DNA of 29,844 bases from Chara braunii (GCA_003427395.1 BFEA01000690.1:136906-166749), one strand, 5' to 3'. Positions 11,204-21,923 are shown, numbered from the stretch's first letter. The notes: generated by a model from the sequence alone, not told the origin. Numbers and translations: made by a program.

Positions 11204-11367
11204 GACATGGTACGTTGTCTGGTAATCATGAGGGGCTACTGACAGTAACCCTTCCGAAACAGGTATTAAAGGATATTTGACGCAGAAATAGTCCTCTTAC
11301 GGTTCCCTGGTCTTCTTTGGCGTTAACCGAAAAAATACCGTGGCGCTTGAGGTCGTGAAAGGCGGAT
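11204..11367 (+). repeat. 164-bp module inserted in the satellite, copy 2
   Basis: Second copy of 5342-5505. It is flanked directly by satellite on both sides: the GGGAAC of a monomer is followed by AGAACCT and the module, and the module's terminal GGCGGAT runs straight into GCTTCGCTGAAG. The clean right junction within the satellite hairpin core suggests insertion or recombination at that core. Confidence 0.85.
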
Positions 11368-14059
11368 GCTTCGCTGAAGATTACATTTGTTTTTCTTCTC
11401 TTTCTTCTTCTTAAACTCGGTTGTTTTTAGAGATCCACCACCCACCAACCCTCCCCAAGGCTTCGCCGATAATTACACTTCTTTTTCTTTTTTTTCTTTT
11501 TCGAGAACTTAGCCGTTTTCATGAGTCTGTCACCCAACCCTCCCCAAGGCTTCGCCGAAGATTACACTTCTTTCTCGTTTTTTTTTTTCTTCGGAAACTT
11601 ACTAGCTATTTTCCGGGACCTGCCATCCACTAACGCTCCCCAAGGCTTCATCGAAGATTGTACTATTTTTTCTTATTTCTCTTCTTTGGGAACTTAGTCG
11701 CTTTTAGGGGTTCGCCACCGACCAACCCTCGCCAAGGCTTCGCGGAAGATTACACTTCTTGTTTTATCTTTTCTTCTTCAAAAACTTGTCCATTTTTAGG
11801 GGTCAGCGACCCACTAACCCTCCCCAAGGTTTCGCCGAGAATTAAACTTTTTTTTTTTTTTTTTTCTAGAGCATAGCCGTTCTTAGGGGTCTGCGACACA
11901 ACAAACCACTTCAAGGTTTCGCCGAACATTACGCTTCTTTTGCCGAATTTTTTTTTTTTGAAACTTTTTTGTTCTTATAGGCATGTGACCCACCAACCCT
12001 CCCCAAGGCTTCGCCGAAGATTACACTTTTTTTTCTTCAATTTCTTCTTCAGGAACTTAGCCGTTGCCGAGCAAACCTCCCCAAGGCTTCGCCGAAGATG
12101 ACACTTTTTTTTTTTCTTTTTTTTTTTTTGGAAACTTAGCCGTTTTCACTCCTCTGCCACCCAACAAACCTCCCCGCCAAAGATTACACTTCTTTTTCTT
12201 CTCTTTTTTCTTCAGGACCTTAGTCGTTTTTAGGGGTCCGCCATCCACCAACCCTCCCCAAGGCTTCGTCGATGATTACATTTTTTTTTTATTTTTTTTT
12301 CTTCGATAACTTAGCCTCATTTAGGATTCGGTCATCCACCAACCCTCCCCAAGGCTTTGTCGAAGATTACACTTTTTTTCTTTTTTTTTTTTTGGGACCA
12401 ACCCTCCAAAGGCTTCGTTAAAGATTACACTTCTTTTTCTTTTTTTTCTTCTTCAGTAACTTAGCCGTTTAAAGGGGTTTGCCACCGACAAACCCTCCCC
12501 AAGGCTTCGCCGAAGATTACATTTTTTTTTCCATCTTTTCTTCTTCGGAAATTTAGTCATTTTTAGGGGTTTGCGACCCACCAACCCTCCCGAAGGCTTC
12601 GCTGAAGATCACACTTTTTTTTCTTTTTTTTCTTCTTTGGAAATTCCGTTGTTCTTAGAGGCATGTGACCCATCAATCCTCCCTAAGGCTTCGCAAAAGC
12701 TTACACTTTTTTTTCTTCTCTTTCTTCTACGGGAATTTAGTCGATTTTAGGGGTTTCCCATCCACTAACTCTCCCCAAGGCTTCGCTAAATATTACACTT
12801 TTTTTTCTTATTTTTCTTCTTCGGAAACTTAGCCGTTTTTAGGAGTCTGCCACCAAACAAACCCTCCTTAAGGCTTCGTCGAAGATTACATTTTATTTTA
12901 TTTTTTTCCCATTGAAAACACAGACGTTTTTACAGGCTTGCCACCCACCAGCCCTCCCCAAGGCTTCGTCGAAGATTACACTTCTTTTTCTTTTTTTTCT
13001 TCTTAGGGAAGTTAGTTGTTTTTAGAGGTCTACCACCCACGTACCCTCTCCTAGGTTTCACAGAAGATTACAATTTTTTTTCTTATTTTCCTTCTTCGGG
13101 GACTTAGTTATTTTTACGGGACTTCCACCTACGAATCCTCCCCAAGGCTTCCCCGAAGATTACACTTGTTTCTCTTTTTTTTCTTCTTCGTGAACTTAGC
13201 CGTTTTGAGAGGTCTACCACCCACCAACCCTCCTTAAAGCTTCACCGAAGATTAGACTTCGTTTTCTTCATTTTCTTCTTCGGGAACTTAGCGGGCTCCC
13301 ACCCACCAACGCTCCCCAAGGCTTCGCTGAAGACTACACTCCTTATTTTTCTTTTTCTTTTTTGGAAACTTAGTTTTTTTCTGAGGCCTGCCACCCACCA
13401 ACACTCCCCAAGGTTTCGTCGAAGATTACGCTTCTTTTTCTTTTTATTCTTCTTCGGGAACTTGACCGTTTTTAGGGGTCTACCACCCAGCAAACCTCCC
13501 TAGGCCTTCATCGAAGATTACAGTTTTTTTTCTTCGTCGGGAAGTTGATCGTTCTTAGGGGTTTGCGACCCACCAACCCTCCCCAAGGCTTTCGAAAAAT
13601 TACACATTTTTTTCTTATTTTTCTTCTTCGAAAACTTAGATGTTCTTAGGGGCATGCGACCCACAAATCGTCCCTAAGGCTTCGTCAAAGATTATACTTT
13701 TTTTTCTTCTTTTTCTTCTTCGGAAACTTAACCGTTTTTAGAGGTCTGTCACCCACCAACCCTCCCCAAGGCTTTGCCGGGGATTACACTTATTTTTCTT
13801 CTTCTTCTTCTTTGGGAACTTTGTCGTTCTTAGGGGTCTGCGACCCAGCAAACCTCCTCAAGGTTTCGCCGAACATTACATTTCTTTCCTTTTTTTTTCT
13901 TCTTTGGAAACTCAGTTGTTCTTAGGGGCATGCGACCCACCATCCCTTCCTAAGGCTTCGCCGAAGATTACATTGTTTTTCCTTCTCTTTCTTCTTCGGG
14001 AATTTGGTCGTCTTTAGGGGTCTGCCACCCAACAAACCTCCCAAAGGCTTTGACGAAGA

Positions 14060-15190
14060 TCACACTTCTTTCTTTTCTCTTTTTTCTTCGGGAGCTGAGG
14101 CGTTTTTAGAGGTTTTCCACCCACCAACCCTCCTTAGGACTTCACTGAAGATTACACTTCTTTTTCTTTTTCTAGCTCTTCGGTAACTTAGCCGTTTTTA
14201 GGGGTCTGCGACCCAGCAAGCCTCCTCAAGGCTTCGCCAAAGATCACACTTCTTTTGCTTTCTTCTCTTCTTCAGAAACTCGGTTATTCTTAAGGGCATG
14301 CAACCCACCAACCCTCCCCAAGGCTTCGTCGAAGATTATACTTTTTTTTCTTCTCTTTCTTCTTCGGGAACTTAGCCATTGCCGAGCAAACCTCCCCAAG
14401 GCTTCACCAAAGATTACACTTTTTTTTTCTTTTTTTTATTTTTTGAGAATTTAACCTTTTTTAGGGTTCTACCACCCAACAAACCTCCCGAAGGCTTCGT
14501 CGAAGATCATACTTGTTTTCTTCTCTTCCTTCTTAAGGAACATAGCCGTTTTTAGGGGTCCACCACCCACCAACCCTCCCCAAGGCTTCGCTGATGGTTA
14601 CATTTTTTTTTTCTTTTACCCAGCAAACCTCCCAAGGGCTTCGACGAAGATCACACTTTTTTTTTTTTTTTTTCTTCTTCGGGAACTTAGGCGTTTTTAG
14701 AGGTCTGTCACCCTCCAACGCTCCTTAAGACTTCACCGAAGATTACACTGTTTTTTTTTTTTCTAGTTCTTTGGTAAGTTAGCCATTTTTAAGGGTTTGC
14801 GAACCAGCAAACCTCCTCAAGGCTTCGCCAAAGATCACACTTCTTTTGCTTTTTTCTCTTCTTCAGAAACTCAGTTATTCTTAAGGGCATGCAACCCACC
14901 AACCCTCCCCAAGGCTTCGTCGGAGATTACACTTTTTTTTCTTCTCTTTCTTCTTCGGGAGCTTAGCCATTGCGGAGCAAACCTCCCCAAGGCTTCACCG
15001 AAGATTACACTTTTTTTTCTTTTCTTTCTTTTTTGAGAATTTAACCGTTTTTAGGGTTCTACCACCCAACAAACCTCCCGAAGGCTTCGTCGAAGATCAT
15101 ACTTGTTTTTCTTATCTTTCTACTTCAGGAAGCCGTTTTTAGGGGTCCACCACTCATCAACCCTCCCCAACGCTTCGCCGATGGCTACAT
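14060..15190 (+). repeat. ~590-bp higher-order duplication inside the satellite
   Basis: Variant markers recur at a constant offset: TCTAG within the T tract at 14171 and 14762 (591), GAAGATCATACTTG at 14502 and 15092 (590), and GATGGTTACAT or GATGGCTACAT at 14593 and 15180 (587). Between them the same order of six or so distinct monomers is kept, including one with the short junction AGCCATTGCCGAGCAAACC. This is a clear higher-order repeat of multi-monomer size, more recent than the divergence among monomers. Confidence 0.8.
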
Positions 15191-15733
15191 TTTTTCTTTT
15201 CTTTTTCTTCTTCTTCGAGAACTCAGTCTTTTTCAAGCGTTTGTCACCCACTAACCCTTCCAGGGCTTCGTCCAAGATTACACTTTTTTTTTTTTCGGAA
15301 ACATAGCCGTTTTCAAAGGTTTGTCAGTGACCAACATTCCCTAAGGCTTCGACGAAGATTACACTTCTTTTTTTGTCTTTTCTTCTTCGGAAACTTAGCC
15401 GTTTTTAGGGGTCTGCGACCCACCAACCCTCCCCAAGACTTCGCCGAAGATTATTTTTATTTTTATTTTTATTTTCTTTGGAAACTCAATTGTTGTAAGG
15501 AGCATGCGACCCACCAACCCCTTCATAAGGCTTTGCAAAAGATTACGCTTTTTTTTTCTTCCCTTTCTTCGTCGGGAATTTTGTCATTTTTAGGGATCTG
15601 CCACCTATAAGCTCTCCCCGAGGCTTCGCTAAAGATTGCACTTTTTTTTTTTCTTTTTCTTCTTCGGGAACCTAACCGTTTTTAGGAGTTTGCCACCAAA
15701 CCAACCCTCCCCAAGGCTTCATCGAAGATTATA

Positions 15734-16428
15734 CGTGGGTAGCACCCTGTACGCGTACGCAGTGCGTACACGTACGTATTCCAGCGTATGCGTACGAACC
15801 CAACATCGCGCGTACTCGTACGTAAAAAACAAAAAAACATCCAACAAATCTGCAAAAATAGTATATTGTGCAGAATAATGATAAAAACAACATTTGCCAG
15901 GGAGTCATGCCCGAATTCCAAACCAAACTCGATTTAAAAATAAAAAACCTTAATAAATTAAAAAAATATTTTTAAATAATTTTCTAATTATTATGATAAT
16001 ATTACATTTTTTTTGAGTTTTTAATTTCTTACTCGAGTTTGGTTGGGAATTAGGGGATGAATCCCAGGCAAAAGTTGTTTGTATCATGTCTCTGCATAAC
16101 ATATATTTGTTATAGAAGTTTGTTTTTATTTTTTTGTGTTTTTTTCCTATTATTTTTTTAATTATTCCAATTTGTTTGTTTTTTGTGTCTTTGATTTTTT
16201 ACTCGAGTTTGGTACAGAATTGCGAGACGAGTCTCAGGCAAAAGTTGTTAGAAATATTATTTTGCATAACATACTTTTTTTTCCAGAGTTTTTCGATGAC
16301 TGTTTTTTTTTTTTTTTTTTTTACGTATTCCCACGTACGGGAGTACGTGTACGCGCGTACGTGTCGCGTACATGAATACGTGTACGCGTGTACGCGCAAT
16401 CCGCGTACACGTATGCCGTGCTACCCAG
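15734..16428. mobile_element. ~0.7-kb inverted-repeat (foldback or MITE-like) DNA element
   Basis: It interrupts the satellite. The ends TGGGTAGCAC (15736-15745) and GTGCTACCCA (16418-16427) are perfect inverted repeats. They extend inward as about 90-100-bp arms crowded with CGTACG, GTACGCG and ACGTACG words (to about 15824 and from about 16322). The satellite word GATTATA flanks it on both sides (15727-15733 and 16429-16435), consistent with a 6-7-bp target duplication. The inside is AT-rich and contains one module three times: inverted at about 15835-15951, direct at about 16009-16110 and direct at about 16190-16290. The module's landmarks are ACTCGAGTTTGG, CAGGCAAAAGTTGTT and TTGCATAACATA. 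No transposase is encoded, so it is non-autonomous. The superfamily is unknown. Confidence 0.85.
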
Positions 16429-16984
16429 GATTATACTTTTTTTTCTTATTTTTCTTCTTCGAGAACTTGGACATTTTTAGAGGTTTGGCACCCACCTGCC
16501 CTCCCAGAAGCTTCGCCGTAAATCGTACTTTTTTTTCTTTTTTTTCTTCTTAGGAAACTTAGTCGTTTTTAGGGGTCTGCCAGCCACGAATCCTCTCCTA
16601 GATTTCACAGAAGATTACAGTTTTTTTCTTATTTTCCTTCTTCGGGAACTTAACATTTTTTAGGAGACACTTGTTTCTCTACTTTTTCTTCTTCGTGAAT
16701 TTAACCGTTTTGAGAGATCTGCTACCCACCAACCCTCCCCAAGGCTTTGCCGAAGATTAGAATTCATTTCCTTTTTTTTCTTTTCGGGAACTTAGCCGTT
16801 TTCAGGGGCTTGGCACCCACCAACCCTCCCTGAGGCTACGTTGAAGACTACACTCTTTTTTTTACGTAGTCGTTTCCGGGGTCTGCGACCTATCAACCCT
16901 CCTCAAGGCTTCACCAAAGATTACATTTTTTTTTTTCTTCTTCTTAGGGAACTTAACCGTTTTTAGGGGTCTGCCACCCACCAA
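16429..16984 (+). repeat. Satellite array continued between two inserts
   Basis: About six monomers of the same ~92-bp satellite in the same orientation as the main array. The last monomer is cut after GGGGTCTGCCACCCACCAA, where the repeat GTATTATGAGATAA and then retroelement copy B begin. Confidence 0.9.
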
Positions 16985-16998
16985 GTATTATGAGATAA
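16985..16998 (+). repeat. 14-bp flanking direct repeat of element B, left copy
   Basis: GTATTATGAGATAA occurs here and again at 22137-22150, exactly bounding the non-satellite block. The array resumes after the right copy with GGCTTCATCGAAG. It is best explained as a target-site duplication made on insertion. The word is not part of the satellite consensus, so the target monomer must already have been a variant; alternatively the word belongs to the element ends. Confidence 0.75.
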
Positions 16999-17206
16999 AA
17001 ATGCATTCAAGAATATGTAACCACACACATTCGTGATTAACTTGAGCATGCAAGCATGAGTCGTGAACAAGACACGAGAACGTGACAAGACATGAGACGC
17101 GAACAGGACACAAGCGAATCCGAGAATGATCAGATTTTGCATTAAACTCGCCACCTGACTTCCGACAACCCCAAGGTCCACCAACGCGACCGTCAAACCC
17201 AACTTC

Positions 17207-17229
17207 CGCTAATGGTAGAACCATTAGCG
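17207..17229. other. Perfect 10-bp hairpin near the 3' end of element B
   Basis: CGCTAATGGT, a three-base loop AGA, then ACCATTAGCG. It lies about 210 bp from the 3' terminus of element B. A 3'-terminal stem-loop could be a recognition site for the element's own RT, but that is inference from position only. Confidence 0.7.
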
Positions 17230-17412
17230 AAAGAAAGAGGATTAACGCTACTCAACCATTCTATTTATGTGACCACCTCCCGGCAACTCCCCAGATTGGG
17301 GTACTGAGCCAACACCAAAACCACAAATAGGCCCTTGGCTCGAGGACCGATACCGGGCCAAAACCACTCCACTCAAAACCTACGTCCCTGGCCCAAGGGG
17401 AAAAAAACGAAG

Positions 17413-17800
17413 GACTCAAATTATGACACAGACCAGGCCGGGTTCGAGCCCGCAGCCTACCCCATCCCAGTTATCTACATAGAACTCACTTACCGAGAAG
17501 TCCCTCGCTCACACACTGATACAAATCCTACCGGTACCCTGTCAAATCAGAGAACAGTCCGGATTCAAGCTCGCGACTCAAATTATGACACTGACCAGGC
17601 TGGGTTCGAGCCCACNNNNNNNNNNNNNNNNNNNNNNNNNNNNNNNNNNNNNNNNNNNNNNNNNNNNNNNNNNNNNNNNNNNNNNNNNNNNNNNNNNNNN
17701 NNNNNTAGAACTCCCTTACCGAGAAGTCCCTGGCTCACGCACTGACACAAATCCTACCGGTACCCTGTCAAATCAGAGAACAGTCCGGATTCAAGCTCAC
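17413..17800 (-). repeat. 162-bp tandem repeat in the 3' region of element B, with assembly gap
   Basis: The unit starting GACTCAAATTATGACAC at 17413 begins again at 17575, a period of 162 bp. Shared words after that are GACCAGGC-GGGTTCGAGCCC, ATAGAACTC-CTTACCGAGAAG, CACTGA-ACAAATCCTACCGG and CAGTCCGGATTCAAGCTC. The second copy is interrupted by 90 N. In the first copy only about 26 bases separate the corresponding words, so the gap either has an arbitrary length or hides extra sequence. GGGTTCGAGCCC and GGATTCAAGCTC resemble a pol III B box but no tRNA fold was found. Confidence 0.85.
17616..17705. other. Assembly gap (90 N)
   Basis: A run of N inside the second unit of the 162-bp tandem repeat. 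Translations across it are meaningless. Collapse of the tandem repeat is the likely cause. Confidence 0.99.
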
Positions 17801-17964
17801 AACCTGCCCATCCCCCTAATCTCAGTAATCTGAGTATCCAAGTTCAAACGCAGGGAAAAAACAGAGGCACTCAAATCCTTCCACTATCCTATTCGACCAA
17901 ACTGCTCAGGCGATCTTTGCAAGATAAAACCATCAGAGCACCACTCCTGTCCTATTATAGCCGG

Positions 17965-19441
17965 TCAGACAGTTGTAATCAACTCACAGGTCCATGGCCA
18001 AGGTTCATCCCTACCATGGGCAAACCCTTTCAAGACTTGGTCAAAGAATTTTGCCGCGAAATCCTTCATGCGCATTTCTGTTTTCAAAGTAACCACTCTT
18101 CGTGGGATTTCAGAGCGGACCGTTGTGTTCCTGTCAATACGATGCAAATAACTGTTTATCACAACACTTTTCTGGCTTTTACTCCCCCATCAGCTAAATG
18201 ACTGTCCGTTCTGAAATTCAAGTGACTCCAATTTCCATATGGTAGCCTCGTTCTTCAACAACTGTACGCACTCAACATATGGATATTGATCGTTTACTCG
18301 GACCTCACATCCCAGAAAATCCCACACGTTTCCCCCGTTATCTGTCCGTTTTAAAGTCAGATTAGAGGGATGCGTGTGCTCAAAAGCATCCAAGATCTCC
18401 TTTCGCATCGTACTTCCATTTCCAAACACAAGCACGCCCACGTCATCAATCAGCCGAATCCCGTAGACATTCCTACGTCTTTCTCCCAAATGCTGCAAGA
18501 AATCGAACTCAGCTTTTGCACACATGATACAGGCAAGAGGTGGTCTCGTGCTTTTTCCCATTGGGATACCCACCTCTTGTTTTACCAGAATGTTCAGAGC
18601 CGTCGTGTACGTATGTGAGAGTTCGAATTCAACGAAACGGAAGATGTCGTCAAATTCCAATTTCCTCCAGTGGTCAGATCCCGTTGTCTTGCCGAAGGTT
18701 GCTCCACGTCCTCGGGTATTAACTCGGACAAAACTCCTCCCCTTTCCCTCATGATACTCTATCAACCATTTGACTGCTTGCACAATCTCCCCGTGGGGCA
18801 ACAGACTGAACATATCCTTAACATCGTATGATCTTAGACTCGACCATCTCCGGGGCCGTTCTACAAATGCGACGGTTCTCGTCCTCAATCTTCTTTGTCA
18901 ATTGTGAAACATCCTTCAGATTAAAGTGCCAATCAGCAGGGATTGTGCAAAGTAGGTGGTTAAGTGTTTTCGCCACTGCCTTACTCGTTTTTGCAGTGGG
19001 TTCTTGGAAGGATGGACAAATCGGTCGAAACCGATTTGGATCCTTGTGCTTAGGCACAGCATAAGCATGTCCAAAAGTGCCCTTCTTATCCCATCTTGCA
19101 AAATCTTCCACTTTACTGATGCTCAGATCCTTCTTCATCTCCAATAGGACATCATTCGCGTGGCTGTCGACAACAGAATAACCCTTACTTCTAATGAACA
19201 GGTTCATCATTCCCTCGTAATAAATTCGCGGGCATATGACCATTGTCACACCAGAATTCCGATCCAATTGGGTTAGCAACAAACCTTCCAATTTCTTCCC
19301 CCATTCGTGAACCACCTCCTGCCCCGGACATTTACTCGGTTCCGGTCGATCCTGTAAGCATGCAGTGAGCTCACTCATAGAGCAACTCACCTTCTGGCTC
19401 TTACCATTCGGCCAACTTGCGAAAGCCACCTTCAATCTCAT
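17965..19441 (-). pseudogene. Reverse transcriptase (Penelope-like), frameshifted
   Basis: The N-terminal part (19441-18818) leads to the fingers motif AVPKHKDPNRFRPI (residues 128-141 of that frame). At about 18830-18840 the reading shifts frame. The new frame (to 18190) carries SYDVKDMFSLLPH with the first catalytic Asp, then EVGIPMGKSTRPPLA (about residues 105-119), RLIDDVGVLV with the Asp-Asp pair (148-149), and DFLGCEV. GIPMG followed by a PPLA or SPLA word is typical of Penelope-like RTs, as is IDD rather than YMDD. A TGA at 18190-18192 interrupts the frame, which stays open to 17965 with a plausible thumb segment. All catalytic Asp are present, so the damage lies outside the active site. 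An in-frame TAA lies nine codons upstream of 19441. The protein would copy element RNA into the chromosome. Family assignment is firm; the subgroup is not. Confidence 0.85.
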
Positions 19442-19942
19442 ATAGCCGAAACTGCACGTGACCTCTTACCCGAGGGTAAGGTAAGCCTACACAGGTGCAG
19501 GCAGATTGTCCAAATGATACGGATCTTTGATCGTGCTCGTTTCTTAACACAAGGCAGAAGGCACAAACCCCCTAGCTTGTCATTTACTAGTTTCCGAACT
19601 TCAGCCAACCTTAAAGAGGTCGTCAAACAGCAAGCGCACAATGAGGTGTGCTGACAAATTAAAACCAAATCCATCACGTATACAACGAGAAATCAGGCGC
19701 CTCAAATACGTTCTTGTAGACTTACACTCAAAATCTTTAACAGATGAGAATAATCCAGCCAGAGAGTGTAAGTCCCATTTTTTAAGAGACTCGTATCTCT
19801 TTGGATTTTAACAAGGACACTAAGAAGGGCTTATTAATACCTGTCCTTGGTTTCCAACGTCTTAAGTACGTAATCTTCAGAGTGCATCCCAACTCATAGT
19901 TGGCCTTAAAACCTTTGAAAACGCCAGGCTTCCCGTTGACCA
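19442..19942 (-). other. Linker between GIY-YIG and RT of element B, degraded
   Basis: About 500 bp without a clear domain. An open frame on the minus strand (19677-19438) contains CX2C-like and basic segments, such as KLGGLCLLPCVKKRARSKIR, and may be a remnant of the region joining nuclease and RT. It lies in the same reading phase as the 3' part of the RT. I do not recognise it and give it no function. Confidence 0.35.
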
Positions 19943-20662
19943 CTACTGATGAAGATCCGAAAACTTTTCGCAGTCCACGCCATCGATCACTCCAACAATA
20001 CCCCCACTGAACTCAATACTGAAATCCCGACAACCTCTAGCATCATGCCGCTTCAACAAATCAAACACCTGTACTGTCCAAGTGCTTTCATTCGCTAGTC
20101 TACAACGTATGGGTCGAAAGCTCCGTGGTTCCGTGACTATTGGTAACCCATCCATTCGTGCTCTTTCCTTCTTACCCTTCCTCCTGTTCCTCGTCCTTGT
20201 CCTAACCCCACACCCGACAGTATTCAGATGTGGACACCATCTCCTAATATACAGCGTTTCAGTAGTTAGGAGGTCTGCTTCCTCACACACATCTATCGGG
20301 ATTAGTACATACGTTTCGATCCCAAATCTCAGCCACCACCGATACAGGTGCATTGACTTCCCTTTCCTTTTCCAGACAGACATGTGTTCCTTCCATCGGG
20401 TGTCAGGTTCCCTGGCGGTCTTTCCAATATACTACGATCTACATTTGGTTGACGTGACGACATAAACGCAGCAAGGGTGTGTCAGAAAATCAAGTTCGAA
20501 ACGAGAAAACAGCGCGAGCCAAGCATCGATACATTTGCATAGCCATCGGCAAAAACCTCGAAGGGCAAAATACAGTACAAGCAATCGGAAAACATACTCT
20601 ACATCAAGGTCAGTACAGTCATGCGAGCGACGAAAGGCAGTCAGCACCTCACAGATACCCAA
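19943..20662 (-). pseudogene. GIY-YIG endonuclease of element B, with internal amber stop
   Basis: The frame runs from 20662 to a TAG at 20432-20434 and continues in phase to a TAG at 19943. Straddling the first stop are VYVVTSTKCRS and then YIGKTAREPDTRWKEH, which is the core of a GIY-YIG nuclease: the VYV and YIG strands, then the conserved Arg and His. Further on come LYRWWLRFGIETYVLIPI, and TTETLYIRRWCPHLN with the metal-binding Glu and the C-terminal Asn. A basic segment (RTRTRNRRKGKKER) follows. In Penelope-like elements this domain nicks target DNA to start reverse transcription. It lies in the same reading phase as ORF1 just upstream, separated by the ORF1 TGA and 24 nt, and upstream of the RT. 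The amber stop falls just before the YIG strand. The first 50 residues of the frame look like no known domain. Confidence 0.8.
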
Positions 20663-20686
20663 CCATTGTTCATCGGCAAGCCCTCG

Positions 20687-21923
20687 TCACTGAGAACCGT
20701 CATCCGAGCTCTCGTGGCTCACCTTGCCGTCATGATCATCTTCCAATTCCGGTGGGTCAGTACCTAATAGCCCCGATCTGAACCTTGCTCGTGCCCTTGC
20801 ATCGGCAAGATCGAAGATGACTTGCACCTTCGTGGTATACGTAACCCCTTCAAGACGACAAAATTCCTTCAGCTGGTCGCAATCAGCAGTAGCCAGCGTT
20901 CGCCGTGTTTGATCCAAAAACATTAACCGCTCCATCGCTAGGTTGCGGACAGGCGGCTTGATCGCGGTTATGGCCTTGGCAGGTGTAGCACGCACCAGTC
21001 TTCGATTAGTCCGTGTACGTGTCCGCTGTGGACGCTCGGAGAAACGCTGATGTCAGATCCCTAATCTCTGGTTAGTCTTCTTTGCAGGTGTGGCAATTGG
21101 CGGACTGTCTCCCACCGCAGTATTTTCGCCCCGCTTTCTTTTTTCTGCGATGGCCAGATTCTCCGTAGTGGTTGTGATGGCCTCGACCTCGTTTGGCTCG
21201 TTTGTCGTTCTCGAAGAGGAAGGTAACTCTATTTTCTCCTTCCCTTTCTCGACAACTTTTCGAACTTCATTTTTTATGTCCTCATGGATCTTGCTCAGTC
21301 GTACCGCCAGCTGCATTTCAACCGCTTTGGTCATTGCCAATTGCTCCTCCTCACGTTTCCTTTGCTTCTCTAACTTCCTCATGCAACGAGCCTCCTCCGC
21401 CAGACGCTCCTCCTCCTCCCGTTGACGTGATTCCATCTCCCGTTTCTTAATCTCCTCCTTAGCCAGTCTTTTCCTTTCCCTTCTCCTTACACCTCACCTT
21501 CTCGAGGTCAATGAATTCCTTTAGGCTTGCGACACTCTCGCCCAGTTCCTCCAATTTCGAAGTAGTCTTCGAGTCTGCCGACGGTGAGCGGTATACAGTT
21601 GCTCCATAATTTCTTCTTGGCGATGTCGAGCGGCCACGTCTCTCGAACTCTGGAGGGCAGACATAGCCATCCTGCTCCGCTTGACTCCTGGTACCAGCAT
21701 CGGCCAAAAATCTCCAACAGTCGCTTCTGTAGTGACCAGGTACCTTACAGCCAAAGCAAACCAGAGGCAGTCTCCGTACGGGCTCGGAGAACTCCGGTCG
21801 CCGCTCACGTGCCTCACGCTCATGCGTCCGATGGCGGTCGCTATTATCTCGACCGCGTCTTCCTTCATCGTTGTACCGATCACGTCGGTCACCCCAATCT
21901 CGCGGGCGATCCCCGCCACCCAT
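20687..21923 (-). pseudogene. ORF1 (gag-like CCHC, coiled-coil protein) of element B
   Basis: The N-terminal part (21923-21459) is rich in Arg, Asp and Gly and holds an intact zinc knuckle: C56, C59, H64 and C69 of this frame (CX2CX4HX4C). A one-base frameshift near 21470 separates it from the next part, which in its own frame reads on as a long charged coiled coil (ESRQREEEERLAEEARC, KRKREEEQLAMTKAVEMQLA) with a basic segment to a TGA at 21053. The frame then reopens in phase and ends with a SAP-like tail (LKEFCRLEGVTYTTKVQVIF) and an acidic C-terminus, stopping at 20687. Copies A and C share the same domain order. The knuckle suggests RNA binding and the coiled coil oligomerisation. An extra CCHC ORF1 is not part of the canonical Penelope design, so its link to the RT is inferred from position, strand and the flanking repeats. 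Confidence 0.8.

Larger units (their letters stand above)
4768..15733 (+). repeat. Main satellite array, ~92-bp monomer, about 120 copies
   Basis: The consensus unit starts GGGGTCTGCCACCCACCAAC, continues with CCTCCCCAAGGC, then CTTCGCCGAAG, GATTACACTT, a 20-35-base tract of only T and C (mostly TTC and T runs), and TTCGGGAACTTAGCCGTTTTTA. The unit length is about 92 bp and varies with the T/C tract. All copies noticed point the same way. CTTCGCCGAAG is self-complementary around one base. A second monomer type carries AACTCAGTTGTTCTTAGGGGCATGCGACCC and recurs every few units. Open frames of 60-160 codons on both strands are artefacts of the stop-poor T-rich or A-rich strands, giving Phe-rich and Lys-rich translations. 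The copy number is length divided by unit length, not an exact count. Confidence 0.95.

Noticed and set aside
4955-15306. Many open frames of 60-160 codons on both strands of the satellite
   Set aside because: They translate the T/C tract as Phe/Ser or the A/G tract as Lys/Arg in a unit repeat, occur in all frames and follow monomer boundaries. They are a consequence of stop-poor repeats, not genes.
17850-17940. tRNA-like words on the minus strand (GTTTGAACTTGG, GGTCGAATAGG)
   Set aside because: A-box and B-box spacing and stems do not fit a cloverleaf, and the sequence lies in the 3' region of a retroelement.
18370-19147. Plus-strand open frames across the RT and linker region
   Set aside because: They are antisense to a frame carrying all RT motifs and have no recognisable content.
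19940-19965. Hammerhead-like CTGATGA...GAAA on the plus strand
   Set aside because: It lies antisense to the element, the six bases between the two boxes cannot form stem II, and no matching stem I or III was found.
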